Part shown: positions 48,601 to 56,790 of the stretch, in pieces
Layout of the letters: each line of letters opens with the position of its first letter
How positions within the stretch are numbered: position 1 is the first letter of the stretch
Assembly: GCA_027924585.1 (NCBI GenBank)
Contig: BSBM01000150.1
Location: forward strand, 18,644,001 to 18,708,000
Length of the DNA: 64,000 nucleotides
DNA from: Larix kaempferi
Taxonomy: Eukaryota; Streptophyta; Pinopsida; Pinales; Pinaceae
Direction of reading: 5' to 3'
Translations under genes and position numbers: made by a program
The notes under the pieces: generated by a model
Database searches by the model: none
Seen by the model: only the letters and a program-made list of their open reading frames with translations
Told to the model about the DNA's origin: nothing

Positions 48601-51600
48601 CTTAAGTATAATTTCTAAAGTTGAAAGTGCTTGGAATGCATAACATTTTAATGGTGGTTTCCCCTCTCATATATTAAGTCTATGGTGTTTTGCTTGATTT
48701 GATTTTACCACTAGTTAAATATGCCATGGTAAACAATATCACATGCTGGTTATAAGTCCTTGATTTGGTTATTACCTTCATTCTTTTCATAAGAAGAGTC
48801 TTTAAATGCTTGCAACGCTAAAACTCCATATTCCCAATGGACTTGACACTAGTCTTGATCTTCCCATCAGCCCTTTTGTAATACCCCTAGTTTTGACTTG
48901 GAATGTAATTATCCAATATTTATGTAAATGATGTAAATATGCTAGTGTGAATTCCTAGTGCGGAGCTCAAGGCCAAGGCCCGACTAGTAGATGTCTAGGC
49001 ATGTATGATGTTTATATTTTATTTGGACTGTTTATTTGGCTTTTATGCTGATTTATAATATATGCAAATATTATGTGCATAATTAATAAAATGGTCCAAG
49101 ACTAGATGTGTAAAAAGCACCAAAGGGGCTATGATTCCACCAGAGGGGAAGAGGAAAGGGGGTCCATGGGTGACTAAATCCTTGCTGCCAAGTGTCAACC
49201 TTAGAACTCACCCAAACTTCTGTCATGTGATGAGAATAAACCAAATATCTCCTTTTTTTACCATTTTTCCAATCATTAATGCATGTGCGTGGTTGGTGGG
49301 AAAAGTCACCTCATGTAGTTATTGAAGCATGGGATTGGCTGCACTTTTGTGACAGTTCTGTCATGACAGAAGTCAGTCTGTAGCTGCGAGGGGTCCTTTC
49401 TCTACTGGCAAAAGTTATGTCAGTTGTCTTTTCACCATTTTCCCAAATCCCTTGGAGCCAAACCTCATTTGTCTCATTCTTTCACGCAAGTTTGGAGGAT
49501 GCAGAGCTCTCCCTTCCTATCCATGAACTTACCATGTTGTTTTGAACCCAAAAATTCGAATTTGGAGACCATGCTACAGATTGGGAAGTGGGTATTGTGG
49601 CTGTAGGTGAACAGAGAGGTTGGGCAAGCTAGGAACCCTTACCCTTGAGTTCTGTTGCTCGTAGGTGCTTGAGAAGCCACAGATTGACGCTGTAGGAGGT
49701 TCTATAGCATCCAATACCAGGTTGGACTTCTTCTATGCACACACTAGAAGCACCCAGCAAGATGGATCACCCAAGAGAACCGTGGATTGGTGAAGGGGAT
49801 GCCTGAGCTAGAAGGGTGTTGTGTGGGGCAGGTATTGTGGAAGCCAAGGCTGTGAGGGCTGAGTGAGACCCCTGTAGAGCTCTGTATGAGCATTTGGCTA
49901 AGCATAGAGAGCAGAATGGGTTGTGGGCTGAGAGATAGAAGCTTGTAAGTGTTTCCTTCACCCTAGTGGCCTCATAGCTCAGCTTGGGGTGGCCTTGTAG
50001 TAGCAGAAAGAGTATATGCTGGACAGAGTGCCTATGGTTGGGTGGAAAAGCGCTCTTACATAGCCAGTTGCTTGGATCTGCGTTCGATAAAGATAAGTAT
50101 TCTTATGCATTTGATTCCAAAGTGTTTTATTTCATGCTTGTAATGTTATGCTTGTGTATTTGCATGTTAGATGTGTGGATAGATTTTAATTCCGCTATGC
50201 ATGTTTATTTACATTTCTGCACAGATTTCACTTGTTGAAAAACGTATTATGGACTTGGGGCGAAATTTTAGAGCCCAGGTTTCCCCAACGTCCCCTCCCG
50301 ATGGTCGGATTGGGTGAGGGGGACGTTACACCTTTTTGTAATCCTTCTAAAATAATTCTGTTTTGCTAAAGCCACTTTTCAATTTCACCATGAGCCTAAT
50401 TGCCTTAAGTTTTAACAATCCTAAGTTAGGGAAGTCCCCCTCGTGTTGGAGGAGAGTCAGCTTGAAGGAGCTACTGTGTTGACATTGGGTAACCCCTCAT
50501 AGTTACACCAAGGTCTTGCTTGTACTTTAAGGTTTTATCACAAGAAGTAAGGGTTTAGGTGGTAACACACCCATATTTGCAAGTCTGTTAGCAACCTTGT
50601 TAGCATTCCATTTAATATGAATATATATTAAAAATTGACGAAGATATTTATTAATTGTCAGATTTCTTCTATCACAATGTCTAACTTCCAGTTACACTCA
50701 GATTGCTTGTTATTGGGCTTCATGCCCTCATTTTTTATTAATATTTTAGTTGCCTTCCACAATCAGCTCCTGTATATGTAGATATAATGCCTTTTTTGCT
50801 GCAACTGCCTTGACAAAATGTGCGATGCTCTCCTATGTTTTATGCACAGATAAATGTTGTGTCTCCATAGTTATTTTTCACTTGACCATGTCTCCGTAGT
50901 TATTTTTCACTTGACCTCTGATTCCAGCTTTCCCAGGATTACCTTTTGAAGCCCCTTAAAAAATTAAGCTTATAGAAGGGGGAAGTCAGAGGGAGTCCAA
51001 CCCACTTGGGTACCTGGTTTTTGAACTAAAGATAGATGCTTAGATGTTAATCTTCCAAAGTCAATTACCTGTGGTTGTAGGTAACTTGCATCCTTTGGGA
51101 AAACTTGTAAGTCTTCTGCTTTCGAGTTGTCAGCTTTGAGTGTTTCTTTACTATCCCTTTATCTTCTCTTGTACCTATAGAAGCAAAGAAGCAAGGCTTT
51201 GGAAAATTCTTTGATTCCTTTCTAACCACAAATTCCAACAAAGGAAACTACGATTAAGTTCCCATATATGATTTGAAATCTCAGATTTGCAATTTTCTTT
51301 CACCCAATTACCTATAAGATCCAAAATATTATTAAACCATCCTCCCTGTCTTATCAAAATTTCTGCCACGTCCCAGAGAAAATTGATTGTTCTGTGTTGC
51401 TTGCTAATAATAAATGCAATTGTAATGATCATACTGAGGCTGTACTTATCTTTTCCCTTTCATGGTGGCAGATTTCTGATGAAGGAGGCGGTATTCCCAG
51501 GAGTGGACTGCCAAAAATCTGGACATACTTCTATAGTACTGCAGAGACTCCAGTCCTGTATGGACCACAAATACTGGAAATGCCCTGCATCATGGCTGGT

Positions 51601-52109
51601 TATGGTTATGGACTTCCCATTAGTAGACTTTATGCAAGATACTTTGGAGGTGAATTGCAGGTTATTTCCATGGAAGGCTATGGTAATTGCTCCATCGAAG
51701 AACTTGTTCATGAAAGTAATAATTTAATGACTACTAGTCTATACAATTCTTGTGTAACATATCATTCCTTTACAACTTCTATATTTTCCAAAGCAAAATT
51801 TTGAACCCTCAATCTCCCCACTAACAAAGCAAATAAGAAAAAAGGTAAGTGCAACTGAAATTATGCTTCTCAGATTAAGTTTCCGAGGGGCATATTTATT
51901 TGATGATAAAAGAAAGTATGCCTTTATAGTATTATACACTGATTCAGTAGGGATGATAGACAAAATCACAAAACCGCTTTGGTATTTGCATGAGTTAGTG
52001 TATCTTTTTTGTCATTTTTCTGAATTAGTTCTACTTGGTTCTGTTTGCAGGAACAGATGCCTACCTGCACCTAAATAGGCTCGGCAATGTACAGGAACCC
52101 TTGCCCTAA
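23515..52109 (+). CDS. PDK: Mitochondrial pyruvate dehydrogenase kinase (six exons)
   Basis: Exons are 23515-23763, 42494-42752, 43310-43490, 45385-45532, 51472-51682 and 52051-52109, giving 368 residues, close to the usual 360-370 of plant PDK. All introns are GT-AG and the frame is open. The enzyme sits in the mitochondrial matrix and phosphorylates the E1-alpha subunit of pyruvate dehydrogenase, switching the complex off. Visible features are the N-terminal helical domain with 'QTGVSLKHMM' and 'SAQFLHKELPVR', His152 in 'EIHQFLDRFY' (H-box), the N-box 'ELVKNSLRAVQ' (Glu242, Asn246), the G1 box 'DEGGGI' (Asp282) and the G2 box 'GYGYGLP' (322-328). This is a GHKL ATP fold of the branched-chain/PDK kinase family, not a true histidine kinase. 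The start has a good context (GCCATGGC) and no upstream in-frame alternative is needed. Intron 1 is 18,730 bp, intron 4 is 5,939 bp. It appears functional. Confidence 0.95.
23764..23847 (+). repeat. 42 bp tandem duplication carrying two exon-1 splice donors
   Basis: Units 23764-23805 and 23806-23847 differ at about 8 of 42 positions. Each begins GTATTAT preceded by AAG or GAG, so both offer a plausible donor. Use of the second adds 14 in-frame codons with no stop. Confidence 0.8.
24050..24975 (+). repeat. Degenerate tandem array in PDK intron 1
   Basis: A motif of the type 'tctatttctggacttcaaagcttgc...gatttatttaagtttt' recurs around 24312, 24547, 24661, 24795 and 24939, with spacings of about 115-145 bases (one double interval). 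Copies are strongly diverged. No coding function. Confidence 0.6.
24976..26209. other. Intron 1 sequence without recognised elements
   Basis: No convincing frames. A diverged tandem repeat of about 57 bp lies at 25683-25803 ('gtgtgaagcata.tccatgctatt.gtcatgatggttcatt'). Confidence 0.5.
26210..26600 (-). pseudogene. Ty3/gypsy integrase C-terminal fragment
   Basis: The minus-strand frame includes 'KHKLTHDQHRTNHKFYVGDK', then 'VWWLYLIKE' and 'NKLKPLRYGPFDVTKEVSNNAF'. This is the GPY/F-type end of gypsy integrases (family form 'FKVGDKVWLxLxPxxLKPLRYGPFxVL'). It lies opposite to the other gypsy remnant nearby, so it is a separate insertion or an inverted piece. Adjacent sequence to 27030 gave no family match. 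Confidence 0.7.
27040..27452 (+). pseudogene. Ty3/gypsy RNase H and linker remnant (left part of a split pol)
   Basis: Plus-strand translation gives 'EAFYARYMKWVEFLQIYSFA', then 'LKHRP', then after one stop 'LLTTMIVEMVGLKEM' and 'FGEVWKANKEPW'. This matches the end of RNase H and the linker before integrase in plant gypsy pol. It stops at 27452 where the copia element is inserted; the continuation is at 39981. Confidence 0.75.
27453..28006 (-). repeat. 3' LTR of the intron-1 copia element
   Basis: TGTTAAGATTC...ATTTCAACA; it contains a CT microsatellite at about 27668-27692, shorter than the one in the other LTR (33607-33640). Confidence 0.93.
28260..28370. repeat. Short tandem repeats before the 67 bp array
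   Basis: A unit of the form 'caacaactcttgatctttcg' recurs several times with small changes. Confidence 0.7.
28427..28936 (-). repeat. 67 bp tandem array inside the copia element (about 7.5 copies)
   Basis: The 'ggatcactttaggactaat' motif starts at 28494, 28561, 28628, 28695, 28762, 28829 and 28896, always 67 bases apart. Units are about 90% alike. The array lies between the end of RNase H and the polypurine tract, in the untranslated 3' part of the element. Confidence 0.93.
28965..29601 (-). pseudogene. Copia RNase H region
   Basis: The minus-strand frame 29601-29233 carries 'KPDICFAVNTLSQYLVEPRH', 'HVMRYLKGT', 'NADWAGSVSDRKSTSSGCYC' and 'STIEAEYIAA', the conserved RNase H core of copia pol with the acidic residues present. 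Further frames to about 28965 ('FHDKSKHIE', 'LTKPLS', 'FEYFRDKLGVV') complete the usual end, after a frameshift near 29235. Confidence 0.85.
29640..31098 (-). pseudogene. Copia integrase C-terminus and reverse transcriptase
   Basis: A 354-residue open frame (31098-30034) begins in the integrase ('HLWAEAARTAVYVHNRLSHS', 'KIFGFPVYVHIPKEKRTKLD') and runs into the RT ('NDVWDIVPKPEGKSVVSSKW', 'KARFVARGFSQKEGIDYEET', 'HQTDVKTAFLNG'). After a frameshift the RT continues to about 29640, including the catalytic 'LLLYVDDLFLTG' (complement of 29893-29904). All RT landmarks are visible, but stops and shifts make it inactive. Confidence 0.88.
31155..32280 (-). pseudogene. Copia zinc knuckle, protease, and integrase N-terminus
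   Basis: On the minus strand a knuckle 'CFNCYKLGHIARNC' (CX2CX4HX4C) precedes a long Asp/Glu run (about 32100-32165) and the protease site 'WLIDSGASKHMTG'. After a shift near 31916-31850 comes the GAG-pre-integrase segment ('ELWHRRLAHINYKAL', 'CKGCAKGK') and the integrase core. The first catalytic aspartate, expected in 'HSD.CGP', is tyrosine here ('HSYVCGP'); the second is in 'RTDNGGEY'. A frameshift near 31200 ends the frame. Confidence 0.85.
32248..33000 (-). pseudogene. Copia gag (UBN2-type)
   Basis: A 250-residue frame begins 'MAPSTKLEDKLEGKENFRAW' and contains 'AKRIIVDSIKDHLIPQV', 'NLRTQLKSTKMCQGESIQDY' and 'DELIMTALNGLTRPWDSFIQ', the pattern of copia gag_pre/UBN2 proteins. The zinc knuckle that should follow is in another frame (32280), so one frameshift separates them. 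The start lies about 390 bases inside the 5' LTR boundary. Confidence 0.88.
33388..33660 (-). repeat. 5' LTR of the copia element, first block
   Basis: Matches 27453 onward; interrupted after GAGTG (33656-33660) by the solo LTR 33661-35484. The CT run is longer here than in the 3' LTR. Confidence 0.92.
33661..35484 (+). mobile_element. Solo LTR (1824 bp), TSD GAGTG, with periodic repeat
   Basis: Ends TGATGAATATG...GTCTAACA are flanked by GAGTG at 33656-33660 and 35485-35489. The C-rich stretch 'ttcacccccccctctcagtg' shortly before the right end is common at the 3' end of plant LTRs. A TATA motif (tataaata, about 34676) supports plus orientation. Frames of 149 and 117 codons on the minus strand follow simple repeats and are not genes. 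Confidence 0.9.
34151..34495 (+). repeat. About 16 copies of a GCGGGCAT motif spaced 22-23 bp
   Basis: The core (allowing G/A and C/T changes) occurs at 34151, 34173, 34196, 34219, 34241 and on to about 34488, with variable linkers. The preceding region (33690-34060) is a looser array of 'gacaagg'-type words. Confidence 0.85.
35485..35770 (-). repeat. 5' LTR of the copia element, second block
   Basis: Continues the LTR after the first nested insertion, from 'gagtgtgtgtccaaatg' to 'ttcgaagttac', and is cut by the second insertion at 35771. Confidence 0.92.
35771..39958 (-). mobile_element. Large non-coding solo LTR (4188 bp), TSD GTTAC
   Basis: Ends are a perfect 10 bp inverted pair, TGTTATCACA and TGTGATAACA, flanked by GTTAC at 35766-35770 and 39959-39963. 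The copia LTR at 27986-28006 shows the empty site. No internal copy of the ends was found. On the minus strand a 'CCTATAAAAGGAGG' promoter-like motif (complement around 37400) suggests minus orientation. No frame has family features. The left end is related to the insertion starting at 58285. Confidence 0.85.
39981..40640 (+). pseudogene. Ty3/gypsy integrase remnant (right part of a split pol)
   Basis: Plus-strand frames give 'LIRELHNSGLSGRFGMDK', 'ERYHWPRIDKYVRKWVESC', 'TGKTPFQIVNGRSP' and, near 40517-40620, 'GDLVLA' with 'KMKKMVPCRILRK', the zinc-finger, core and C-terminal parts of a gypsy integrase. The catalytic core is heavily shifted. It continues the pol fragment that ends at 27452; the copia insertion lies exactly between. 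Confidence 0.75.
40645..40782 (+). repeat. 69 bp perfect tandem duplication
   Basis: 'gaaggcttgtatatcatgct...gggtgttgtggat' occurs at 40645 and again at 40714 without visible change, suggesting a recent event. Confidence 0.9.
40783..42380. other. Right end of PDK intron 1, nothing recognised
   Basis: Short frames only (73 codons at most), none with family features. A 35 bp tandem duplication ('aggaacctttgttcaagtac') follows at 42386-42455, just before exon 2. Confidence 0.5.
42494..42752 (+). CDS. PDK: PDK exon 2
   Basis: Encodes residues 84-169 plus the first base of Gly170, after a CAG acceptor. It begins 'VRDWYVDSFRDLRNFPEI' and ends 'FYMSRIGIRMLI'. The conserved His152 of the H-box lies here. 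Confidence 0.93.
43310..43490 (+). CDS. PDK: PDK exon 3
   Basis: Completes Gly170 and encodes residues 171-229 plus two bases of Ala230. It begins 'QHVALHDPNPPPGYAG' and ends 'YGDPNFTF', the segment linking the helical domain to the ATP-binding domain. The donor is GC|GTAAGT. Confidence 0.93.
43599..44070. mobile_element. hAT-type MITE (472 bp) in PDK intron 3, TSD TTTCCAAC
   Basis: An 8 bp duplication TTTCCAAC lies at 43591-43598 and 44071-44078. The ends are imperfect inverted repeats: CACTGCTGTGTGGGAGCG on the left and the complement CTATGCTGTTGGGAGTGG on the right. Ends of this form with an 8 bp duplication are typical of hAT transposons. There is no transposase frame, so it is non-autonomous. 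Confidence 0.88.
44079..45384. other. Remainder of PDK intron 3, nothing recognised
   Basis: No frame with family features and no terminal repeats were seen. Confidence 0.5.
45385..45532 (+). CDS. PDK: PDK exon 4 (N-box)
   Basis: Encodes the end of Ala230 to Lys279: 'YVPTHLHHMVFELVKNSLRA' and 'ADGDEDVTIK'. The N-box Glu242 and Asn246, which bind Mg-ATP, are intact. Confidence 0.93.
46339..46430. repeat. 31 bp tandem repeat, three copies
   Basis: 'gggtaacaattagagagcaa' plus 'gagattactaa', repeated three times almost unchanged, in PDK intron 4. Confidence 0.9.
46588..47313 (-). repeat. Probable LTR of a decayed copia-type element
   Basis: Read on the minus strand it starts TGTTGAAGAATG and ends TTTTCACA, followed by TGGTATTATAGC (46576-46587), close to the tRNA-Met primer site. 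A TATA motif (complement of 47085-47095) fits. No partner LTR or coding part is visible on the left, so the element is truncated. Confidence 0.55.
47666..48421 (+). repeat. 378 bp tandem duplication in PDK intron 4
   Basis: Units start at 47666 and 48044 ('cctaccttcttgggct'). They are about 93% alike by eye and each has a 'ctctat.taaagtga'-like or related promoter-like segment. They resemble LTR sequence but no ends were defined. Confidence 0.85.
48877..50330 (+). mobile_element. Solo LTR (1454 bp) in PDK intron 4, TSD CCTTT
   Basis: TGTAATACCCCTAG...GGGGGACGTTACA is flanked by CCTTT at 48872-48876 and 50331-50335. It is the same gypsy family as 5128-7330 and 10358-11772, and matches the former closely apart from that copy's 747 bp insert. 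Confidence 0.92.
50336..51174. other. Intron 4 sequence, nothing recognised
   Basis: A short duplicated phrase ('atgtctccatagttattttt') occurs near 50858-50912. No coding similarity. Confidence 0.45.
51175..51432 (-). pseudogene. LINE ORF2 C-terminal fragment
   Basis: The minus-strand frame has 'HIWELNRSFLCWNLWLERNQ' followed by 'RIFQ', the closing motif of plant LINE ORF2 proteins (family form 'WxIWxxRNxxIF'). The fragment ends about 40 bases before PDK exon 5 and contributes intronic sequence only. Confidence 0.6.
51472..51682 (+). CDS. PDK: PDK exon 5 (G1 and G2 boxes)
   Basis: Encodes residues 280-349 and the first base of Gly350. It holds 'ISDEGGGIPRSGLPKIWTYF', the ATP lid and 'MAGYGYGLPISRLYARYFGG'. 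Reading on past the donor at 51683 soon leaves the family sequence ('NCSIEELVHE'), which supports the splice site chosen. Confidence 0.93.
52051..52109 (+). CDS. PDK: PDK exon 6 (C-terminal tail)
   Basis: After a TGCAG acceptor it encodes 'TDAYLHLNRLGNVQEPLP' and TAA at 52107-52109. The tail matches the typical plant PDK C-terminus in length and ending. Confidence 0.92.
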
Positions 52110-52180
52110 AATAAATGTATAGATGTTAGAATGTTATTCTCGTGTTTTACTGTTTCATTCCTTGAAATATTCTCAATAAA
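52110..52180 (+). terminator. PDK: Candidate PDK polyadenylation signals
   Basis: AATAAA occurs at 52110-52115, directly after the stop codon, and at 52175-52180. The second is the better placed for a normal 3' UTR, but plant signals are loose and other sites are possible. Confidence 0.4.
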
Positions 52181-54218
52181 TAATTAGCAGACATTTTTGG
52201 AAGCAGCTTGCTGTGACTCGCTAATCTAATTCACAGTTGAAGAGAAACTAAAGTTTACTACAGTACTGTGAGGCATTGGATTTGATGAAATTGCCCATCT
52301 AAAGAGGATATGCATAAACACGCCTTATTTCTATTTTGTACAATAATTGTTGCCAACACGATGTCAGGAACAAACATTAAAGACTTGAATGAGTTATCGA
52401 AATTTTAGGATCAGTTTTGGCATGCACCTCTTTCTCAAGAGGCCTGTTCTTTTGTCAGAATGAGCTTGCCGATTGATCATGAGATGAGTGTCAAGTAAAT
52501 ATTACGCCTGTACATATATTGCAAACAAGAAAGACATTTTCTTTCTGATTCGCTGCAAACCTTATTTGCAACGTTCAAAGCCTTCACATTAGACATTGTG
52601 CTATGCTTAAGGCTTCTTTACAGTTCATTTCTTTATGTTTTCATTCTCCAAGATGTATCCTAAAATCACTGGTTCTATTTTATTTTCATATGGCTTATGT
52701 TATTGCATGGCTGGTGCTTTTTATAACCAAGCTCATGTATTTAACTACGTTTACTTCAAAAAAATTAATATAAAATTTTTATATTCTTCAATTGAATACC
52801 ATATTTTAAATATGTTCACTTAAAATGGATTGATATAAAATTTTCTAGTTTGGTGGCTTGTTCGAATGAATTTATTATGAAATTCGGTTGAGATTCACCG
52901 TTAGATTAGTCATATATATATTTCAAGATTTTTAATATATAAAACGTATTAAAAAAGAAATTTTTAATTTTTCCATTGAAAAAAACCTTAAAATTCGTTT
53001 TGAGATTTGAATTTACTATGAGATTCGACTTAAGATTCGCCCTGAAATTTGCCTTTAAAATTTAGGAAACTCCAACGAATTCGATTAATTCTGAACCTCA
53101 TCAATAAAATTCGTTGAATCTTCTAAATTGGAATTTACAAAATTAAAATGAATACTAATGTTGGAAATATAGAGTAAGTAGGTGCATGCATTGCAAAGAG
53201 AGTAATTAAATGTATCTATAGCCATGTGTCACATATTTAACATTAATAAATTAAATAAAACAAAAAAATGTGACCTCCCAAAAATGAAAACAATTTTATT
53301 TTTTAAAGGATCATTATAATAAAATAAACTAACATAGGTTAAGAGGCATTTGAAAGAGATCAAATCCCTTGAGGTGTAAACATTTCTTCAAGTTTTACAC
53401 TCTATAACCAGTGTACACCTCAAGAGATTTGATTCCTCTTGGTGCTTGATAGATTTAGAAATAAGATGGAACTATGTTTATAAATTTCACATTTCATGAT
53501 TACTTTATCATTCATGTAGGATGTATTGAAGTTACTCTAGGCCTTCAATTTTATCATCTGAGGTGTAAGTTGTTATGTTTGTTTTTATTATTATTCTTAT
53601 TGTCTTATCTTAGTATTTGTGTTCTAGTTTGGAGAATAGGGCCTCTTCTAACATGGATTAGCCTAGGACATGGTGTTGAATAGTGTGAGATCCAAATGGT
53701 TGTTGATTACAAGTAAAATTGAGATCTTCATCAGATGATCTAACCACTTCATTGTTTTCTTCTCCTTGGCCATATTTATATTTAGTATTAAAACAAACAA
53801 TTTAGTTCATAACATTAATTGTTAGATTGGCTAACTTCTATTTATTTCTTAATTCACATTTTATTTGCCTTCTCTCATGTTAAGTTAATGCTTTATTTGT
53901 TGTCTTTATTGTCTATTTTTTCTACTATCATTTTTTCATTTCAATTTGGTCAGAGATTACAATAATAATATTCTATTTTTAAGGTCATAGCCAACCCAGA
54001 CACCAATTTGGTGTATGAGACTCCCTTGTTTGTGTACATATTCTATTTTCCTCCGGATTTGAACCTATGACCTCCTAGGAGGAAACACATGTTCTTAATA
54101 GTTAGGTATGTGTATAAGCCTTGGTAGTTTACATATCTATTCGGTTGGCATGAATTGTTAATTTTTTAGTCATCTATACATTATCATGCCATATCTTTGC
54201 AATAACATATGTCATATA
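52181..54218. other. Region 3' of PDK, no gene recognised
   Basis: AT-rich. It contains an inverted repeat at 53341-53440 and the repeated word 'gagattcg' at 52890-53110. No coding similarity. Confidence 0.5.
53341..53440. repeat. Imperfect inverted repeat (foldback)
   Basis: 'gatcaaatcccttgaggtgta' at about 53358-53378 pairs with 'tacacctcaagagatttgat' at 53414-53433, with outer 'aagagg'/'cctctt' also matching. The loop is about 35 bases. It could be a small MITE or a foldback transcript. Confidence 0.7.
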
Positions 54219-55539
54219 TGTTAAAGTTACATCATCATGAGTCATTCTCCAGGTCAATCTTGTGTGTCAAGTTTGAGCCTTGTGTGTTGAGTTACTGCCT
54301 TATAGGATCTTGAGTTGGACTCACGAAACTTGGAGAAGAATATTGAGTTGGACTCATGAAACTTGGAGAAGAATATTGAGTTGGACTCAAGAATGGTTAA
54401 GCTTCATGTGTTGAGAAGAGTGTTTTGTTTGTCAAAAGTGATGATGTTGTATAATCTTGCTAGTTAAGGCTAAGGTCTTGCATGTTAAGACATATCCTCA
54501 TGTGTCGAGGTGATGCTTTGCATGTCGAAGCATGTATGGTGTGTGATGTACTATTAACCATGGTTGAGCGATTAAGTCCCCTCTAGAGACTGGCCACCTA
54601 TAGAGTGAATTATTTTAGCATATAACCACTTGGAATGATAGTAGGACAATATGATCACATCATTGGAAAAATCTCCTTAGTATATTTGATATGATGATTA
54701 AGTTGACACATGTGAACCATGTAGATAAGACGAGATAAAGATAAGATGTGATAGATATGAGAGAATTCGAATTGCACATAAAATAATTAATTAAGAGAGA
54801 ATTCGAATTGTTAAGTTTCAATGAAGACTTGGGTAAATCAGGGAGAACTCGAATTAATCACTACATTGATGTTAACAAGAAAGAATCAGTTAAGAGAGTT
54901 AACTAAGCGATAACAAAGAAGATCTAGTTAACTGAGTGTTATTGCATGACGACACTTATGTTAAACTAAAAGACGACACTTGAGTTGTGACACTTGCATG
55001 CCGACACTTAAGTTAGCCACCTAACTAGGTGGGCAAGCTTTTAGTTAAGGGGCGAGTTTGTCCTAAGACTCAGTTCAGTGAGTTAATGCACTGCATGAGA
55101 AGTGGGGTGCTCGTCTTCATGCAAGATTGATACATCCACATGGAGGATGAGTTCATCATAAAGTCAGAAGATAAAAATCGAATCCGATGCATGTGAAGAA
55201 TATATAAATATGTTATACATGATTGATGAGTTCAATGTGAAGCGAATTCTCTTCTCCCTTGAAGGCATGGCGCTGCTTTTCTTTGTGCAAGATATTATTT
55301 TGAGTCTCTCTTCTTTATTTTTCTCTTGCTCTGTAATTGCACCGAGGGTGCTTGATGTAAAAGATATTCTCTGTTATCTGTCAATATACTAAGGAAGGTT
55401 TTGCTAGGGTTTTCTCCCTCAAGTCATAGGGGGTTTCCCCAAGGTAAATTCACGTGTCGAATGTGATTGCTTATGTGCATGATTGTTATTTGATTTCAAG
55501 TACTATTTCATTTTCAAATTAAAGATAAAAAAATTAACA
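54219..55539 (+). repeat. 5' LTR of the decayed copia element
   Basis: The right end is firm (ATTAACA directly before the primer-binding site). The left end is chosen as TGTTAAAG, an inverted match of the right end, and is less certain because the other LTR is not in the window. A TATA box (tatataaata) is at 55201-55210. A 37 bp tandem repeat ('gagttggactca.gaaactt') lies at about 54311-54385. Confidence 0.6.
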
Positions 55540-55630
55540 TGGTATCAGAGCTCAGGGTGTAAAAGAGCTAAGTTCAACAATCAAGCTTGAGCCCATGTAG
55601 ATCCAGAGTGTGTACAATACTTGAAGAATT

Positions 55631-56180
55631 ATGGCTTCAATCTTAGTAATATTGGAAGACCGTCTTGAAGGAATTTCAAACTTTAATGCTTGGAAGACTA
55701 GGATCCTGAATATCCTGGAAAATCATGATTTGGATGGATATGTATCGAGTGTTATTGAAGAGCCTACTTTTAATGCAGGGCGCATTACCCTCAAGAAGAA
55801 TCAAGCCAAAGCAAAGATAATCATTTATGATTCCGTGAAAGACAACTTGATGCCCGTGATTACTCCATTGAAAACTACAAATGAATGCTTCGACACTTTA
55901 ATAAATATTTATGAGAAGAAGGCTCCCAGTCAAAAGAAAGCATATAAGAACAAGCTTCGAAATATGGAGATGGAAAAGGACGAAGCTGTGGCCTCCTTCT
56001 TCGCAAAGATCTCTCAAGTAAGAGATCAACTCATGAGCATTGGTGTGACAGTCGATGATGATGATCTTATTTAGACTGCTGTCGATGGTTTTCTATCTTC
56101 ATGGAAGACATTCTTGGCTGCAGTGAATGGTCAAGAAGTGCCATCGTAACTTCGAGAGATTGTGGCATGATTGCCTACAA
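55631..56180 (+). pseudogene. Copia gag (UBN2-type), broken
   Basis: The frame 55631-56074 begins 'MASILVILEDRLEGISNFNA' and includes 'KAKIIIYDSVKDNLMPVITP' and 'QVRDQLMSIGVTVDDDDLI', followed by a stop, then 'TAVDGFLSSWKTFLAAVNGQ' and a frameshift. It is homologous to the gag at 32248-33000. Inactive. Confidence 0.85.
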
Positions 56181-56771
56181 GAAAAAGGGAAAATCCAGAG
56201 CAAGTATACTGCCTCCAAAGAAGAGAACCTCGATCTTGTGGCACATATGAAAAGAGGTAAGAAATACCATAAGAAATTCTCTCATCAAAAGGAGAATGCT
56301 CTCAAGAACTTTGATAAGTCTAAAGCTAAAAGTTTCAATTGCAATAAGAAGGGCCATTATGCAAGAAAATGCCATGCAAAGCAAAGAGGAAAGTTCAAGA
56401 ATAGGTTTCATGTTTCTACTGCTACAAAAAATGAACCTACAAGAAAGAATTCTAGTGATGATCAAGAGACAAAGAAAGAGTACTATCTTGTCTTAGCCCT
56501 TTCTGGATCCATTACCACTAGTGCTGAGACATGGATGGTAGACACTAGCGCATCCAAGCACATGAATGGATATAGGAGCGATATCACAGATCTGAAGGGA
56601 AAGAAGTTTTCCTATAAGGTGGAGCTTGGAGATAATACCACCTATTCGATCCAAGGCATTGTATCCACTTCTTCTCAATTGGTTTCAGGAGATGTACTGC
56701 ACGTGGATAAAATTTTGTTTTGTCCTCGGATTGAAGAAGAACCTCCTGTCTATTTTGGTTCTAGAAGATAA
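56127..56771 (+). pseudogene. Copia nucleocapsid and protease, mutated
   Basis: The 214-residue frame contains the knuckle 'SFNCNKKGHYARKC', in which the first cysteine of CX2CX4HX4C is serine, and the protease site 'WMVDTSASKHMNG', where the usual Asp-(Ser/Thr)-Gly-Ala has Ser in place of Gly. The end ('HVDKILFCPRIEEE') shows a frameshift before the next domain. Confidence 0.85.
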
Positions 56772-56790
56772 ATGATTCAAAGTTATCTTT

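Noticed and set aside
51683-51804. Read-through of PDK exon 5 as an alternative C-terminus
   Set aside because: The sequence after the donor leaves the PDK family pattern at once, while the spliced exon 6 restores the usual ending.
53990-54110. Sequence resembling the B box of a tRNA or SINE ('ggatttgaacctatgacctcc')
   Set aside because: No matching A box, acceptor stem or cloverleaf could be built, so neither a tRNA nor a SINE is supported.
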